From assembly GCA_036939355.1 (NCBI GenBank), contig JALLAP010000612.1, forward strand, positions 1 through 13,032: DNA of 13,032 nt, in the 5' to 3' direction. The notes beneath the pieces are model-generated. The model ran no database searches and was not told where the DNA came from. It saw only the letters and a list, made by a program, of their open reading frames with translations. A program made the translations under genes and the position numbers. Position 1 is the stretch's first letter. Each line of letters begins with the position of its first letter. Of this stretch, positions 1 to 6,608 are shown in pieces. Origin of the DNA: Thalassiosira profunda (taxonomy: Eukaryota; Bacillariophyta; Thalassiosirophyceae; Thalassiosirales; Thalassiosiraceae).

Positions 1-456
1 ATAGGGAAAGGACTGCGGCCCTTTGGCCGTTGGTGCCGACATGGTGCACCCGAGTGTTGCAACCTTTGCTTGGTGCTCCTGGCAAGATATCAAGTTTCTT
101 CCTATGCGGCGCGCGCCACAAAGACAGCAAGGATTGGTGCGGTCGCGAGCGATAGTAGGGGGTGCGGCGGCGGCGGCGGCGACGAGGCTGGGCGTGGGCT
201 AGTAGCGGGCGCGCGGGCGGCAAAAGAGCAGGAAGTGGAAGTGGGAGGCGAGTTCGAATAGGGGAACTATATCAGGGGTAGTTTGGATCCTCTTCAACCT
301 GCAGGTCCGTACGATAACCCCAGAGTCATTCCCCGAAATGACGAAAAAGTCGTGACACGATTGAGATTGGATTGGTGAAGTGAAGAGGTGAAGGCGCAAC
401 ACTTGCAATAGCGGTCGGGGTGCACCAAACTCTGTCGGGGAGATAGTCTCGTTATC
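1..456. other. Gene-free left edge and probable promoter/5' UTR of the first gene
   Basis: I see no supported gene in this stretch. It holds a short GGC trinucleotide run near 163-182 inside a G-rich patch, and two adjacent ATTGG motifs (reverse-complement CCAAT boxes) near 364-373, about 90 bp before the first start codon. The frame leading into the ATG at 457 is closed by a TAG at 409-411, so the gene downstream does not extend upstream without an intron. The first ~60 bases could be the 3' end of a gene outside the window, but nothing shows it. Confidence 0.5.
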
Positions 457-1098
457 ATGGTGAGGACAAAGCAGTCTATGCGACGGCATGGTGGCCGGAA
501 AAGGGTTGGCGACCCTCCAATGCCCACCAAACTCAAGAAGCCTGCCCCTCCGCCCCCTGCAAAGTCGGCGAGTGATGTTGCTGCGGAGCAGGCGTTGGCG
601 AAATTGCAGCAAGACTTTGGGCGGGCAAAGAGCGAGGTCAAGCTGAAGTATGAGGCGAAAATTAAGGCTCTTGTAGAGCAAAAGGCGGCTGAGATAGAGG
701 GCCTCACGCAGAAGTACGATGCCGCGGTTCACGAGATCACGCACCGCCAAGTGAGAGCAAAGGCGGGTACTTTGGATTCAAAGGATGCATGCGGAACTTG
801 CGGCAAGGAGATATCCGAACAAGACATCGAGAGCAACGATTATCAGAAGAATTATTTTTTCTGCGCCAAGTGCAATACGCATCATTGCCTGGAACACGCA
901 ACTGAGACTACCCAATGCATTGTGTGCAATGATATGTATTGCGAGCATTGCTTGCCAAAGGAGCATTGCAGTGGATGTATGAACGTCCCACAGCTCACGT
1001 GCTGCACGCTTGCAAAAATGCCGTGTGGCGAGCATGAGTGCACTGCAGCTGATTGCGAATATTATCATCACAAGTACTGCCGTTGCGAAAGGGATTAA
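457..1098 (+). CDS. Histone H3-tail-like, coiled-coil, Cys-rich zinc-binding protein of unknown function
   Basis: 213 residues; I do not recognise the family. There are three visible parts. Residues 1-18 (MVRTKQSMRRHGGRKRVG) resemble the histone H3 N-terminal tail and are followed by a basic, proline-rich linker (about 18-36). Residues about 42-97 are a charged Ala/Lys/Glu heptad-like coiled coil. Residues 112-210 hold 18 cysteines and several histidines, mostly as CxxC pairs (112/115, 136/139, 154/157, 162/165, 171/174) plus C144, C182-183, C190, C195, C200, C208 and C210, the pattern of several zinc sites (RING- or PHD-like in style but matching neither consensus). The ATG is the first in frame after an upstream TAG at 409. 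The regular cysteine spacing argues that this frame is coding. It is convergent with SCOT, 122 bp between stops. A nuclear or chromatin role is inference only. Caution: the start reads ATG-GTGAGG, which resembles a splice donor, so an intron right after the Met cannot be excluded. Confidence 0.75.
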   Translation: MVRTKQSMRRHGGRKRVGDPPMPTKLKKPAPPPPAKSASDVAAEQALAKLQQDFGRAKSEVKLKYEAKIKALVEQKAAEIEGLTQKYDAAVHEITHRQVRAKAGTLDSKDACGTCGKEISEQDIESNDYQKNYFFCAKCNTHHCLEHATETTQCIVCNDMYCEHCLPKEHCSGCMNVPQLTCCTLAKMPCGEHECTAADCEYYHHKYCRCERD

Positions 1099-1220
1099 TA
1101 TGAGAAGTGCAGAGAAGTACTGCAGTTGTGAGGGAGGTGGGGTACCAGTGCCGCTTGACGAATATACTTGTGGGTCTATTGCAGAGTAATGTGTACATTT
1201 CTATAATATTGATGCTTCTT

Positions 1221-2909
1221 CTATGCCTCTTCCATTACCGGGAGATCCCCGCCTGCCACATCGAACGAGCACTCAGTCGCCGCCCGGATATCCTCCACGG
1301 TTACGCCATCGGCAATCTCGGTCAAAGTCAAACCTCCGTTCTTCCGGCCCTTCTTGTCGCAGTCGAATACGCACAGGTCCGTAATAATTCGATCAACGAC
1401 AGATTTTCCGGTCAAGGGCAGAGTGCACTCCTTCAATATCTTCGGCGATCCATCCTTGGCCGTATGCTCCATTGTGACAATGACTGTGCTGGGCGAACTG
1501 ACCAAGTCCATCGCACCGCCCATCCCTTTGAGAAGCTTTCCAGGGATAAAGAAACTAGCCAGATCTCCGGATCCAGAGCACTGCATGCCACCCAATATCG
1601 TGAGGTCAATGTGACCACCCCGAATCATGCTGAAGCTTTCCGAGCTAGAGAAGGAGCTCGCGCCCTTGATCGCGGTCACGGTCTCCTTGCCCGCGTTGAT
1701 GAAGTCCGCATCGCCGTGCTGTCCCAGCGACGGGTCTGGGTAGGGCCCCAGCCCCATCAGACCATTCTCCGCTTGCAATTCAATGTGGACTCCGTCAGGT
1801 ATAAATGAGCTTGCAAGGGTGGGGATGCCGATTCCTAAATTGACATACATGCCATCTTTGAACTCCTTCGCGGCACGTTTGACGATCCGACCGCGCCCTC
1901 CCGATATGTCAGTAACCTGGCCGGCGCTCGTTTCTCGCAGTCTTTCGATGCGCTTTTCGTTGTCTTCCGCCTGGATCAAGTGGTCGACATACACTCCCGA
2001 CAGTTGGATTTCGTCCGGGTCCAGTTCACCTGCCTCGACGATCGTTTCGGCCTCGGCCAACACCACCTTCCCCGCCACCGCGCAGTCCGGATTGGCATTC
2101 TGGGACGTCCCGCGAAAGATGAGGTTGCCTCTTGTGTCCGCTTTCCACGCTTTCACCAAACTAACGTCTGGTTGGAGCGCGTATTCCATGACGTACTCTT
2201 TTCCATCAAATGTCTGCGTGGGTCTGGGCTCGTTGACGATGGCCACGGATCCATCGGGCGCGTATTTGAGCGGGATGCCGCCGTTCGCGTACATCGTGCC
2301 TGCTCCGGCCGGAGTAAAGATGGCCGGCATTCCATTTCCAGCGGCTCGCAACCTCGCCGCGATCGTCCCCTGCGGAACCAGTTCCACCTCCAGCTCTCCG
2401 GTGAAGAACATGCGTTCGAAGTTCTTGTTCTCGCCCACATAAGAGCTGATCATTCGCTTCACCTTGCCCGCCTCGAACAGCAGCCCCAGCCCAAAGCCAT
2501 CAACTCCGGCCGTCAAGCTCGCCACCGTCAAGTTCGACGGACCGTCGTCCTGCGAGGCCAACTCGTTGAGCAGCGTTTCGGGGATGCCGCCCAGTCCAAA
2601 GCCGCCGACGGCCACCGTGTCGCCTGTCTTGAGGCCCGAGAGCTGCAATGCCGTCTTGGCGTCGGGGCAGAGCTTCGTGGGCGTCTCCGCGTGGTGATGG
2701 ATGCACCGCCTACTGATGGATGTGGGTAGCGGAGGAGACGTTCGATGCGTGCCGCCGACTTGCTTCGGGATGGGCGAGGGCGAATGCAACGCGCCCAACG
2801 ACGCAAAGTGCGCCGCGGGGCGAGCTGATGGCGACGCGGGGGCGCGCGGATGGGGCCGGAGGGCTGCGCCAGTCCTCCGCCAGACGCCACGCCTCGGGAG
2901 ATGGATCAT
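1221..2909 (-). CDS. OXCT1: Succinyl-CoA:3-ketoacid CoA transferase (SCOT), mitochondrial
   Basis: 562 residues, full length, no introns. The enzyme moves CoA from succinyl-CoA to acetoacetate in the mitochondrial matrix, joining ketone-body and leucine breakdown to the TCA cycle. The alpha-type half starts with the [10 protein letters not shown] glycine loop (residues 102-111) and includes [12 protein letters not shown] and [12 protein letters not shown]. The beta-type half starts near residue 340 ([23 protein letters not shown]) and holds the catalytic glutamate E381 in [19 protein letters not shown] (464-470) and the C-terminal CTLPLTGK are also present. Residues 1 to about 75 are Arg/Ser/Ala/Pro-rich with almost no acidic residues, as in a mitochondrial presequence, and longer than in the human enzyme (520 residues total). 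The first ATG of the frame was taken as start. The gene is divergent from COX16 across a region carrying a MITE, with the MITE's proximal target duplication beginning about 120 bp upstream of this ATG. In a microbe it could also act as a general acetoacetate or acetate CoA transferase. Confidence 0.95.
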   Translation of the reverse strand: MIHLPRRGVWRRTGAALRPHPRAPASPSARPAAHFASLGALHSPSPIPKQVGGTHRTSPPLPTSISRRCIHHHAETPTKLCPDAKTALQLSGLKTGDTVAVGGFGLGGIPETLLNELASQDDGPSNLTVASLTAGVDGFGLGLLFEAGKVKRMISSYVGENKNFERMFFTGELEVELVPQGTIAARLRAAGNGMPAIFTPAGAGTMYANGGIPLKYAPDGSVAIVNEPRPTQTFDGKEYVMEYALQPDVSLVKAWKADTRGNLIFRGTSQNANPDCAVAGKVVLAEAETIVEAGELDPDEIQLSGVYVDHLIQAEDNEKRIERLRETSAGQVTDISGGRGRIVKRAAKEFKDGMYVNLGIGIPTLASSFIPDGVHIELQAENGLMGLGPYPDPSLGQHGDADFINAGKETVTAIKGASSFSSSESFSMIRGGHIDLTILGGMQCSGSGDLASFFIPGKLLKGMGGAMDLVSSPSTVIVTMEHTAKDGSPKILKECTLPLTGKSVVDRIITDLCVFDCDKKGRKNGGLTLTEIADGVTVEDIRAATECSFDVAGGDLPVMEEA

Positions 2910-3028
2910 CGTGGGATGGCACCGCGGCCGACCGCGGCCTTTTTATGAGCTGGGCGCCGCGGTGGCGGACGCCATGGCGGCATCTGACAACATCGATGTT
3001 CTGATTCTTTGACGGCTTCGGCGCGCGT

Positions 3029-3036
3029 CTGCTGTC
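3029..3036 (+). repeat. Left target-site duplication of the MITE
   Basis: CTGCTGTC, directly abutting the left terminal inverted repeat; identical copy at 3332-3339. Confidence 0.85.
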
Positions 3037-3331
3037 TAAGCCTGTGCAAAAGAACAAAGCCACTTTGGCCAAATTACAAAGTCAAGTACAAAAAAGGAGC
3101 CTACGTATTCCTACGTAGAGTTTGTACCAGTTCCTACGAGCCTCAAGTGTACACGTGGAACCCAAACTTCAACATGCGACACAAATGTCTGTCAGCGCTG
3201 TCCAAAGGGTTATCCCCAAGCGTTCACTTAGTGCAAGTTAGCGTTGCAACTTTTGTACTAACTTTGTACTTTTTGTACTTTTGCTGCCACAGAATCCCAG
3301 AATTACAAGATTGTTCTTTTGCACAGGCCTA
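3037..3331. mobile_element. Non-autonomous hAT-type MITE, 295 bp, with 8-bp target-site duplication
   Basis: The ends are 21-bp terminal inverted repeats, 3037-3057 and 3311-3331, matching at 20 of 21 positions; the innermost 18 bases (GCCTGTGCAAAAGAACAA) are identical. The outer ends are TAAG and TAGG. The element is flanked exactly by an 8-bp direct repeat CTGCTGTC at 3029-3036 and 3332-3339. An 8-bp duplication and a TAGG-CTGTGCAAAA style terminus are typical of hAT-superfamily elements. Inside, five copies of GTACAA/TTGTAC (3086, 3122, 3253, 3264, 3273) lie towards the two ends like hAT subterminal transposase sites, and ATTACAA occurs at 3073 and 3302. There is no coding capacity. Near-perfect ends and an intact duplication suggest a fairly recent insertion. 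The superfamily assignment rests on duplication length and end sequence only. Confidence 0.88.
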
Positions 3332-3339
3332 CTGCTGTC
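3332..3339 (+). repeat. Right target-site duplication of the MITE
   Basis: CTGCTGTC, directly abutting the right terminal inverted repeat; identical copy at 3029-3036. The next base (T) also matches the base following the left copy, which is the first base of the element itself. Confidence 0.85.
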
Positions 3340-3680
3340 TTTGGATCTTTGCGTGTGTCATCTCTCCCTCCTGCCCTCTCACCTTTTCCGCACTTCACTT
3401 TTCCCGAGAGTCAGCGGTCGCGCAAACAACGAACAACCCCCCCCCGCGCCCGCCCCCCTGCTGGCCGTCGCTGCCACCACGCCGCTGCTCAACTCCTCCT
3501 CTGCTGGCCTTCCGACGTCTGGCGCGGCAATTTTGCATCTCAGTTCGCTCGGTGGGCCACAATCTGCGGGAGTGTTGAGCTTTTGTTTGGCATCGGTGCA
3601 CCTGTACCTACCCCACGCCACCTCTTCCATACCCGGCTCGGTGTTGCATTCCGGAATTGCAACTCTCTGCAACGCTCACG

Positions 3681-4157
3681 ATGACCGACGCAACAACATC
3701 GGCTTCGGCTGCAAAGCCTCCGCCGTCGGCGTCCCTGAAATCTTTTCAGGACCAATACAATATCGTCCCAAAGGCCAAGAGGCCCACCCCGAAAACCCCG
3801 CGCCCCCCAGCCGCGATGCAACAACCGTCCAATTTTCACCTCTTCGTCAAGGCCGGCCTGCCCTTCCTCCTTTTCAGCGTCGGGGCCTCCTTCGTATTGA
3901 AAAGCGCCGTGGAAGGGAAGAACCTCGAGCGGGACAAATCGAAGGGATTGGTGAGCAAGTCGGAACGGCAGGCCCGGCTGGACGCCGAAAAGGACCAGAT
4001 GATGGAGAAGTTGAACAAGCGGATCCAGACGGTGGACTTTGACAATACGAAGCGGATAGAGCGTCCGGAGGAGATCTTGGAGCGGCGGCGGCAGGAGAGG
4101 GAGGATCGGAATCGGTGGCACAGGCGGACGTGGCGATGGATCACGCGACAATCCTAA
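3681..4157 (+). CDS. COX16: Cytochrome c oxidase assembly protein COX16
   Basis: 158 residues. COX16 is a small inner-membrane protein of mitochondria that helps build the copper-containing core of complex IV. The family core lies at about residues 52-131: a single membrane segment (about 54-74, FHLFVKAGLPFLLFSVGASF), then a charged region ending in KRIQTVDFDNTKRIERPEE, which matches the conserved COX16 stretch that includes the 'W/F-x-N-x-R-x-x-R-P' ending. The protein is longer than the 106-residue human one: it has a Pro/Ala-rich N-terminal extension (1-50) and a basic Trp/Arg tail (132-158) not needed by the family core. The start is the first ATG (CACGATGACC), preceded by a pyrimidine-rich leader. 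It is divergent from SCOT and convergent with the small gene at 4343-4909. Confidence 0.8.
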   Translation: MTDATTSASAAKPPPSASLKSFQDQYNIVPKAKRPTPKTPRPPAAMQQPSNFHLFVKAGLPFLLFSVGASFVLKSAVEGKNLERDKSKGLVSKSERQARLDAEKDQMMEKLNKRIQTVDFDNTKRIERPEEILERRRQEREDRNRWHRRTWRWITRQS

Positions 4158-4230
4158 TGTGTGCGGATGAGCAAGAGTCTGCAAAGTTGGAGGAGTTGCC
4201 TATCAATCCTGCATCTTCCTGTTTGGCCTA

Positions 4231-4236
4231 ATTAAA
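4231..4236 (+). terminator. Possible polyadenylation signal ATTAAA after COX16
   Basis: ATTAAA, the common variant hexamer, lies about 75 bp after the COX16 stop codon in the convergent gap 4158-4342. Position is suitable, but one hexamer in a non-model alga is weak evidence. Confidence 0.3.
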
Positions 4237-4342
4237 GCATCGTCCCATCTCACGCATCTCGAGCAAGTGTTGGTGCAGGGAGCGCATATGGTAGGGATGC
4301 CCGGGGATAAAAGATCATCGATAGATGCGCTCGTATATTCAG

Positions 4343-4909
4343 TCAACGTGGATTGCTTTGCAACAGCCTAAATTCCAGCTCATCCCTCTCGGACTCGGTC
4401 ATGGCCAGCTTCAGCTTCGTCTCGGCCAATTGATGTTCTGCTACTGAGAGTGCCTGCGATGCGTGCGAAGGTGCATTCGGCGAGGCGAAGTCTTTGCCCA
4501 AGGGGTTGTTTCCACTAAAACTCTTGTCAACTTCCTCCAGCCCAATCAGCTCTAGCTTTTGTTGCGTATTTGCAGTTTCAGTATGCTTGCCGCCGCTTCT
4601 TTGGGACTGTTCGTCGTCCACCGTTGCATTCCATCTTCGTACATCAGCATTTGCAGTATCCGCGCCATAGGCCCTATCATTTGTGCCTGCCAGGGCGTCC
4701 CTTGCAATCCTCTGCGGCTTGCCACCGCCCCCTAAAGCGCCGACATCTCTATCGGATATTATTATTTCATCTGCGCCGCACATGCACCCTCTCTCCTCCT
4801 CTGGAGCCGATGCACTGCCCTCCAAGATTGTGTGCTGAAAGCCGACGACCGCGCGTCGAAAGGACGACCAGTGCGCCTCTTCTCGCGTGCGGAGCGCTCC
4901 CTTCTGCAT
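4343..4909 (-). CDS. Unrecognised small protein with C-terminal coiled coil
   Basis: 188 residues from the first ATG of the frame (4907-4909); the frame stays open a little upstream of it but has no earlier ATG. I do not recognise the family. The first ~140 residues are polar and low in order-forming residues (Gly, Ser, Glu, Asn, Thr), with one CMC motif. The last ~35 residues (from SVAEHQLAETKLKLAM to the end) form a clear heptad-like coiled coil. That tail is similar in style to the coiled-coil ends of TBC-domain Rab-GAPs, but no TBC domain is present here, so a remnant or final exon is only a possibility. The gene is divergent from the RAD51 paralog, with 207 bp between start codons, and convergent with COX16. 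It could also be a spurious open frame; the coiled coil is the main support. Confidence 0.5.
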   Translation of the reverse strand: MQKGALRTREEAHWSSFRRAVVGFQHTILEGSASAPEEERGCMCGADEIIISDRDVGALGGGGKPQRIARDALAGTNDRAYGADTANADVRRWNATVDDEQSQRSGGKHTETANTQQKLELIGLEEVDKSFSGNNPLGKDFASPNAPSHASQALSVAEHQLAETKLKLAMTESERDELEFRLLQSNPR

Positions 4910-5116
4910 GATTGTTTGGCGCCGGGTCCCTTCTCCGGGCGGTTCTTGCACCACTGCACCACCGCTTTCGTTTTTCGTTTGCAACCACTCTGGTTAGCTA
5001 TTTTACGTACTATCCACGCTGGCTACTTGCTACTTTCACTTTCCCGTCGCGCCCGCGCCGCGCCCTAGCCAGCGCCTCCAGAATCCCGCCGAGCCCCGCG
5101 CAGCACCCACGGCGCC

Positions 5117-6343
5117 ATGACGGCGAGCAACGGCAGCAGAGGCAGTGCCAACGATCGGCGGATTTCGGATCTACCGCTGGACGTCTTTGAGAAGCTGGTG
5201 TCGCTTCCTCGCGCAGCCGCATGCGCCATCGACGCAGCCACTCTGCGCCAGCAAATCCTATCCAAGCTGCAGAGCACTGCCGTCGACGGTGGGGGCAGCA
5301 TCGCGACGGTGCGAGACGTGCTCAAGATTGCCCCGCTTGCGCTTGTCCGCATTCTGGATCCCCTGCTCACGTATCCTGAATGTCACCGGCTGCTCTCCCG
5401 CATCCATCGGGCGTGCGCCGCAAAGCCTCTAACGGCATTGGAGATGATACAACGGACGCAAACCGCCTGCAGAGGAATGCCGACAGTCTCCGTTGGAAAA
5501 ATACCCACCGGCCTGCAAACCCTCGATGGGTGCCTCCAGGGAGGTATTTCCGTTGGGTCCGTTGCAGAGGTCGTCGGCAGGGCGGGCGTGGGGAAAACGC
5601 ACCTGGCCCAGCAGCTGTGCGTCTTGGCGGCCAAATCGGGCGGCGGGGCGGTGTACATCGATGCAGAAAAGAAGTTGAGCTTGACCCGATTGAAGGAAAT
5701 TGCATTGGAGACGGCGCTGTCGGACCAAGGATACATGGAGCGGGAACAGCACGCACATGAGTTTGCAGATCAGGCGAGGGAGAACATACTGGTTTATCCC
5801 GTGCTCACGACGCAGGAACTGCTGGAGCGATTGAATCAATTGGTAGACGAATTTGTGCGGTGGAATGCCGCGGGCAGGCCTCCCATTCGCCTCGTTGTTA
5901 TTGACAGCATTGCGGCGCCGCTCCGGAGAGATTTTGACATGATGTCGTCTTCTCCTAACACTGCCGCCAAACGAGCCTCCGCCATCTTTCAGATTGCCAA
6001 GAAGCTGAAGCAGCTGGCCTACGATCATCAGCTGGCGGTGATGGTGGTCAATCAGGTTGGCTCTGGGGCGGGAAGTGCAAGATACGATTCCCAACGAAAC
6101 AACACTCTGGATATCGGCGATGGAGAGTTTACGGCCTCCCTCGGGACGGCGTGGCAGCATTGCGTCTCGACAAGAATCGTTTTGGACCAAGAAGAAGATC
6201 CGCATCGATTGCAACAGGGAGGGACGGGCATTGGAAGCTCTGCGCGCACCGCAACGTTGGCGAAAAGTCTCGGTTCGCAGCGGAGAAACTTCCCGTTCGA
6301 GCTCACAAAGAGGGGACTCTGCGAGGTGATACCTTCTGCATAA
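5117..6343 (+). CDS. RAD51B: RAD51 paralog, DNA repair ATPase (RAD51B-like; XRCC3 the alternative)
   Basis: 408 residues, no introns. RAD51 paralogs help load and stabilise RAD51 filaments during homologous recombination in the nucleus. Walker A is GRAGVGKT (154-161, K160) and Walker B is RLVVID (258-263, D263); the sensor-type Asn/Gln of VVNQV sits at 312-313. The N-terminal helical part (about 16-100) ends in RACAAKPLTA, close to the RAD51B linker. TTQELLERLNQLVDEF, ASLGTAWQHCVSTRIVL and the ending LAKS...FELTKRGL also follow RAD51B. However, RLVVIDSIAAPLRRDFD and GRAGVGKTHLAQQLC read more like XRCC3, so the assignment between these two is not firm. It is longer than human RAD51B (about 350 residues) because of an N-terminal extension and a Gln/Gly-rich insert near 365-375. 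The ATG is in a GCGCCATGA context. The next gene, on the same strand, starts 265 bp after the stop. Confidence 0.85.
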   Translation: MTASNGSRGSANDRRISDLPLDVFEKLVSLPRAAACAIDAATLRQQILSKLQSTAVDGGGSIATVRDVLKIAPLALVRILDPLLTYPECHRLLSRIHRACAAKPLTALEMIQRTQTACRGMPTVSVGKIPTGLQTLDGCLQGGISVGSVAEVVGRAGVGKTHLAQQLCVLAAKSGGGAVYIDAEKKLSLTRLKEIALETALSDQGYMEREQHAHEFADQARENILVYPVLTTQELLERLNQLVDEFVRWNAAGRPPIRLVVIDSIAAPLRRDFDMMSSSPNTAAKRASAIFQIAKKLKQLAYDHQLAVMVVNQVGSGAGSARYDSQRNNTLDIGDGEFTASLGTAWQHCVSTRIVLDQEEDPHRLQQGGTGIGSSARTATLAKSLGSQRRNFPFELTKRGLCEVIPSA

Positions 6344-6544
6344 CTTTCGCAACCCATACTATATTGTTGTGGAGGCATGAAACCTCTTTCTTCCCAGGCT
6401 GGATCTCTTCCCGTTGTTTCCATTGAAAGCAAGGTGGGCCAAAGAGGTTGCTACCATTTGCATTATTTTACGGTATGTACTTACCAACCCTCCTATGTAG
6501 AGCAATGCACAACGTCATCATCACCTGCACCTCTCGATGCACGA

Positions 6545-6552
6545 TGCATGCA
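6545..6552. promoter_or_regulatory. TGCATGCA palindrome upstream of the acyltransferase
   Basis: The octamer TGCATGCA lies about 57 bp before the chosen start codon, in a run of related motifs (GATGCAC, GATGCATGCACATGCACC, 6535-6560). The same octamer forms the core of the 20-bp palindrome at 11394-11413. Function unknown; it could be a regulatory site or part of the 5' UTR. Confidence 0.3.
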
Positions 6553-6608
6553 CATGCACCTTCACCGTTCCGTTGATACATGTTGCCCCCCTCCGCGCCT
6601 TTGCAACG

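Larger units (their letters stand above)
2910..3680. promoter_or_regulatory. Divergent promoter region between SCOT and COX16
   Basis: This 771-bp gap separates the start codons of two oppositely transcribed mitochondrial genes and must hold both promoters. The part next to SCOT (2910-3028) is GC-rich. The middle (3029-3339) is the AT-richer MITE with its target duplications. The part next to COX16 (3340-3680) is pyrimidine-rich on the + strand, with long C/T tracts around 3436-3510, and looks like COX16 promoter and 5' UTR. Without the insertion the gap would be about 468 bp. I see no convincing TATA box. Confidence 0.6.

Noticed and set aside
163..182. GGC trinucleotide run as a meaningful repeat or Gly tract
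   Set aside because: Short, in a gene-free region, with no supported coding frame; ordinary microsatellite-like sequence.
199..750. 183-codon minus-strand open frame over the first gene
   Set aside because: Overlaps the coiled-coil part of the plus-strand gene, whose ordered cysteine pairs give it much stronger support.
1107..1808. 233-codon open frame on the plus strand opposite the SCOT 3' end
   Set aside because: Antisense to the conserved C-terminal half of SCOT; it has no recognisable motif.
3041..3327. The inverted repeat read as a hairpin terminator or a structural RNA
   Set aside because: The arms are about 250 bp apart and exactly flanked by an 8-bp direct repeat, which fits a transposon insertion better.
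3281..4042. 253-codon open frame overlapping the MITE end and COX16 in another frame
   Set aside because: Begins inside the MITE and runs through COX16 out of frame; Pro/Arg-rich with no conserved segment, while the COX16 frame shows a family match.
5429..6352. 307-codon open frame on the minus strand opposite the RAD51 paralog
   Set aside because: It lies almost wholly antisense to a gene with intact Walker motifs and shows no recognisable domain; it is a shadow of GC-rich codon use.
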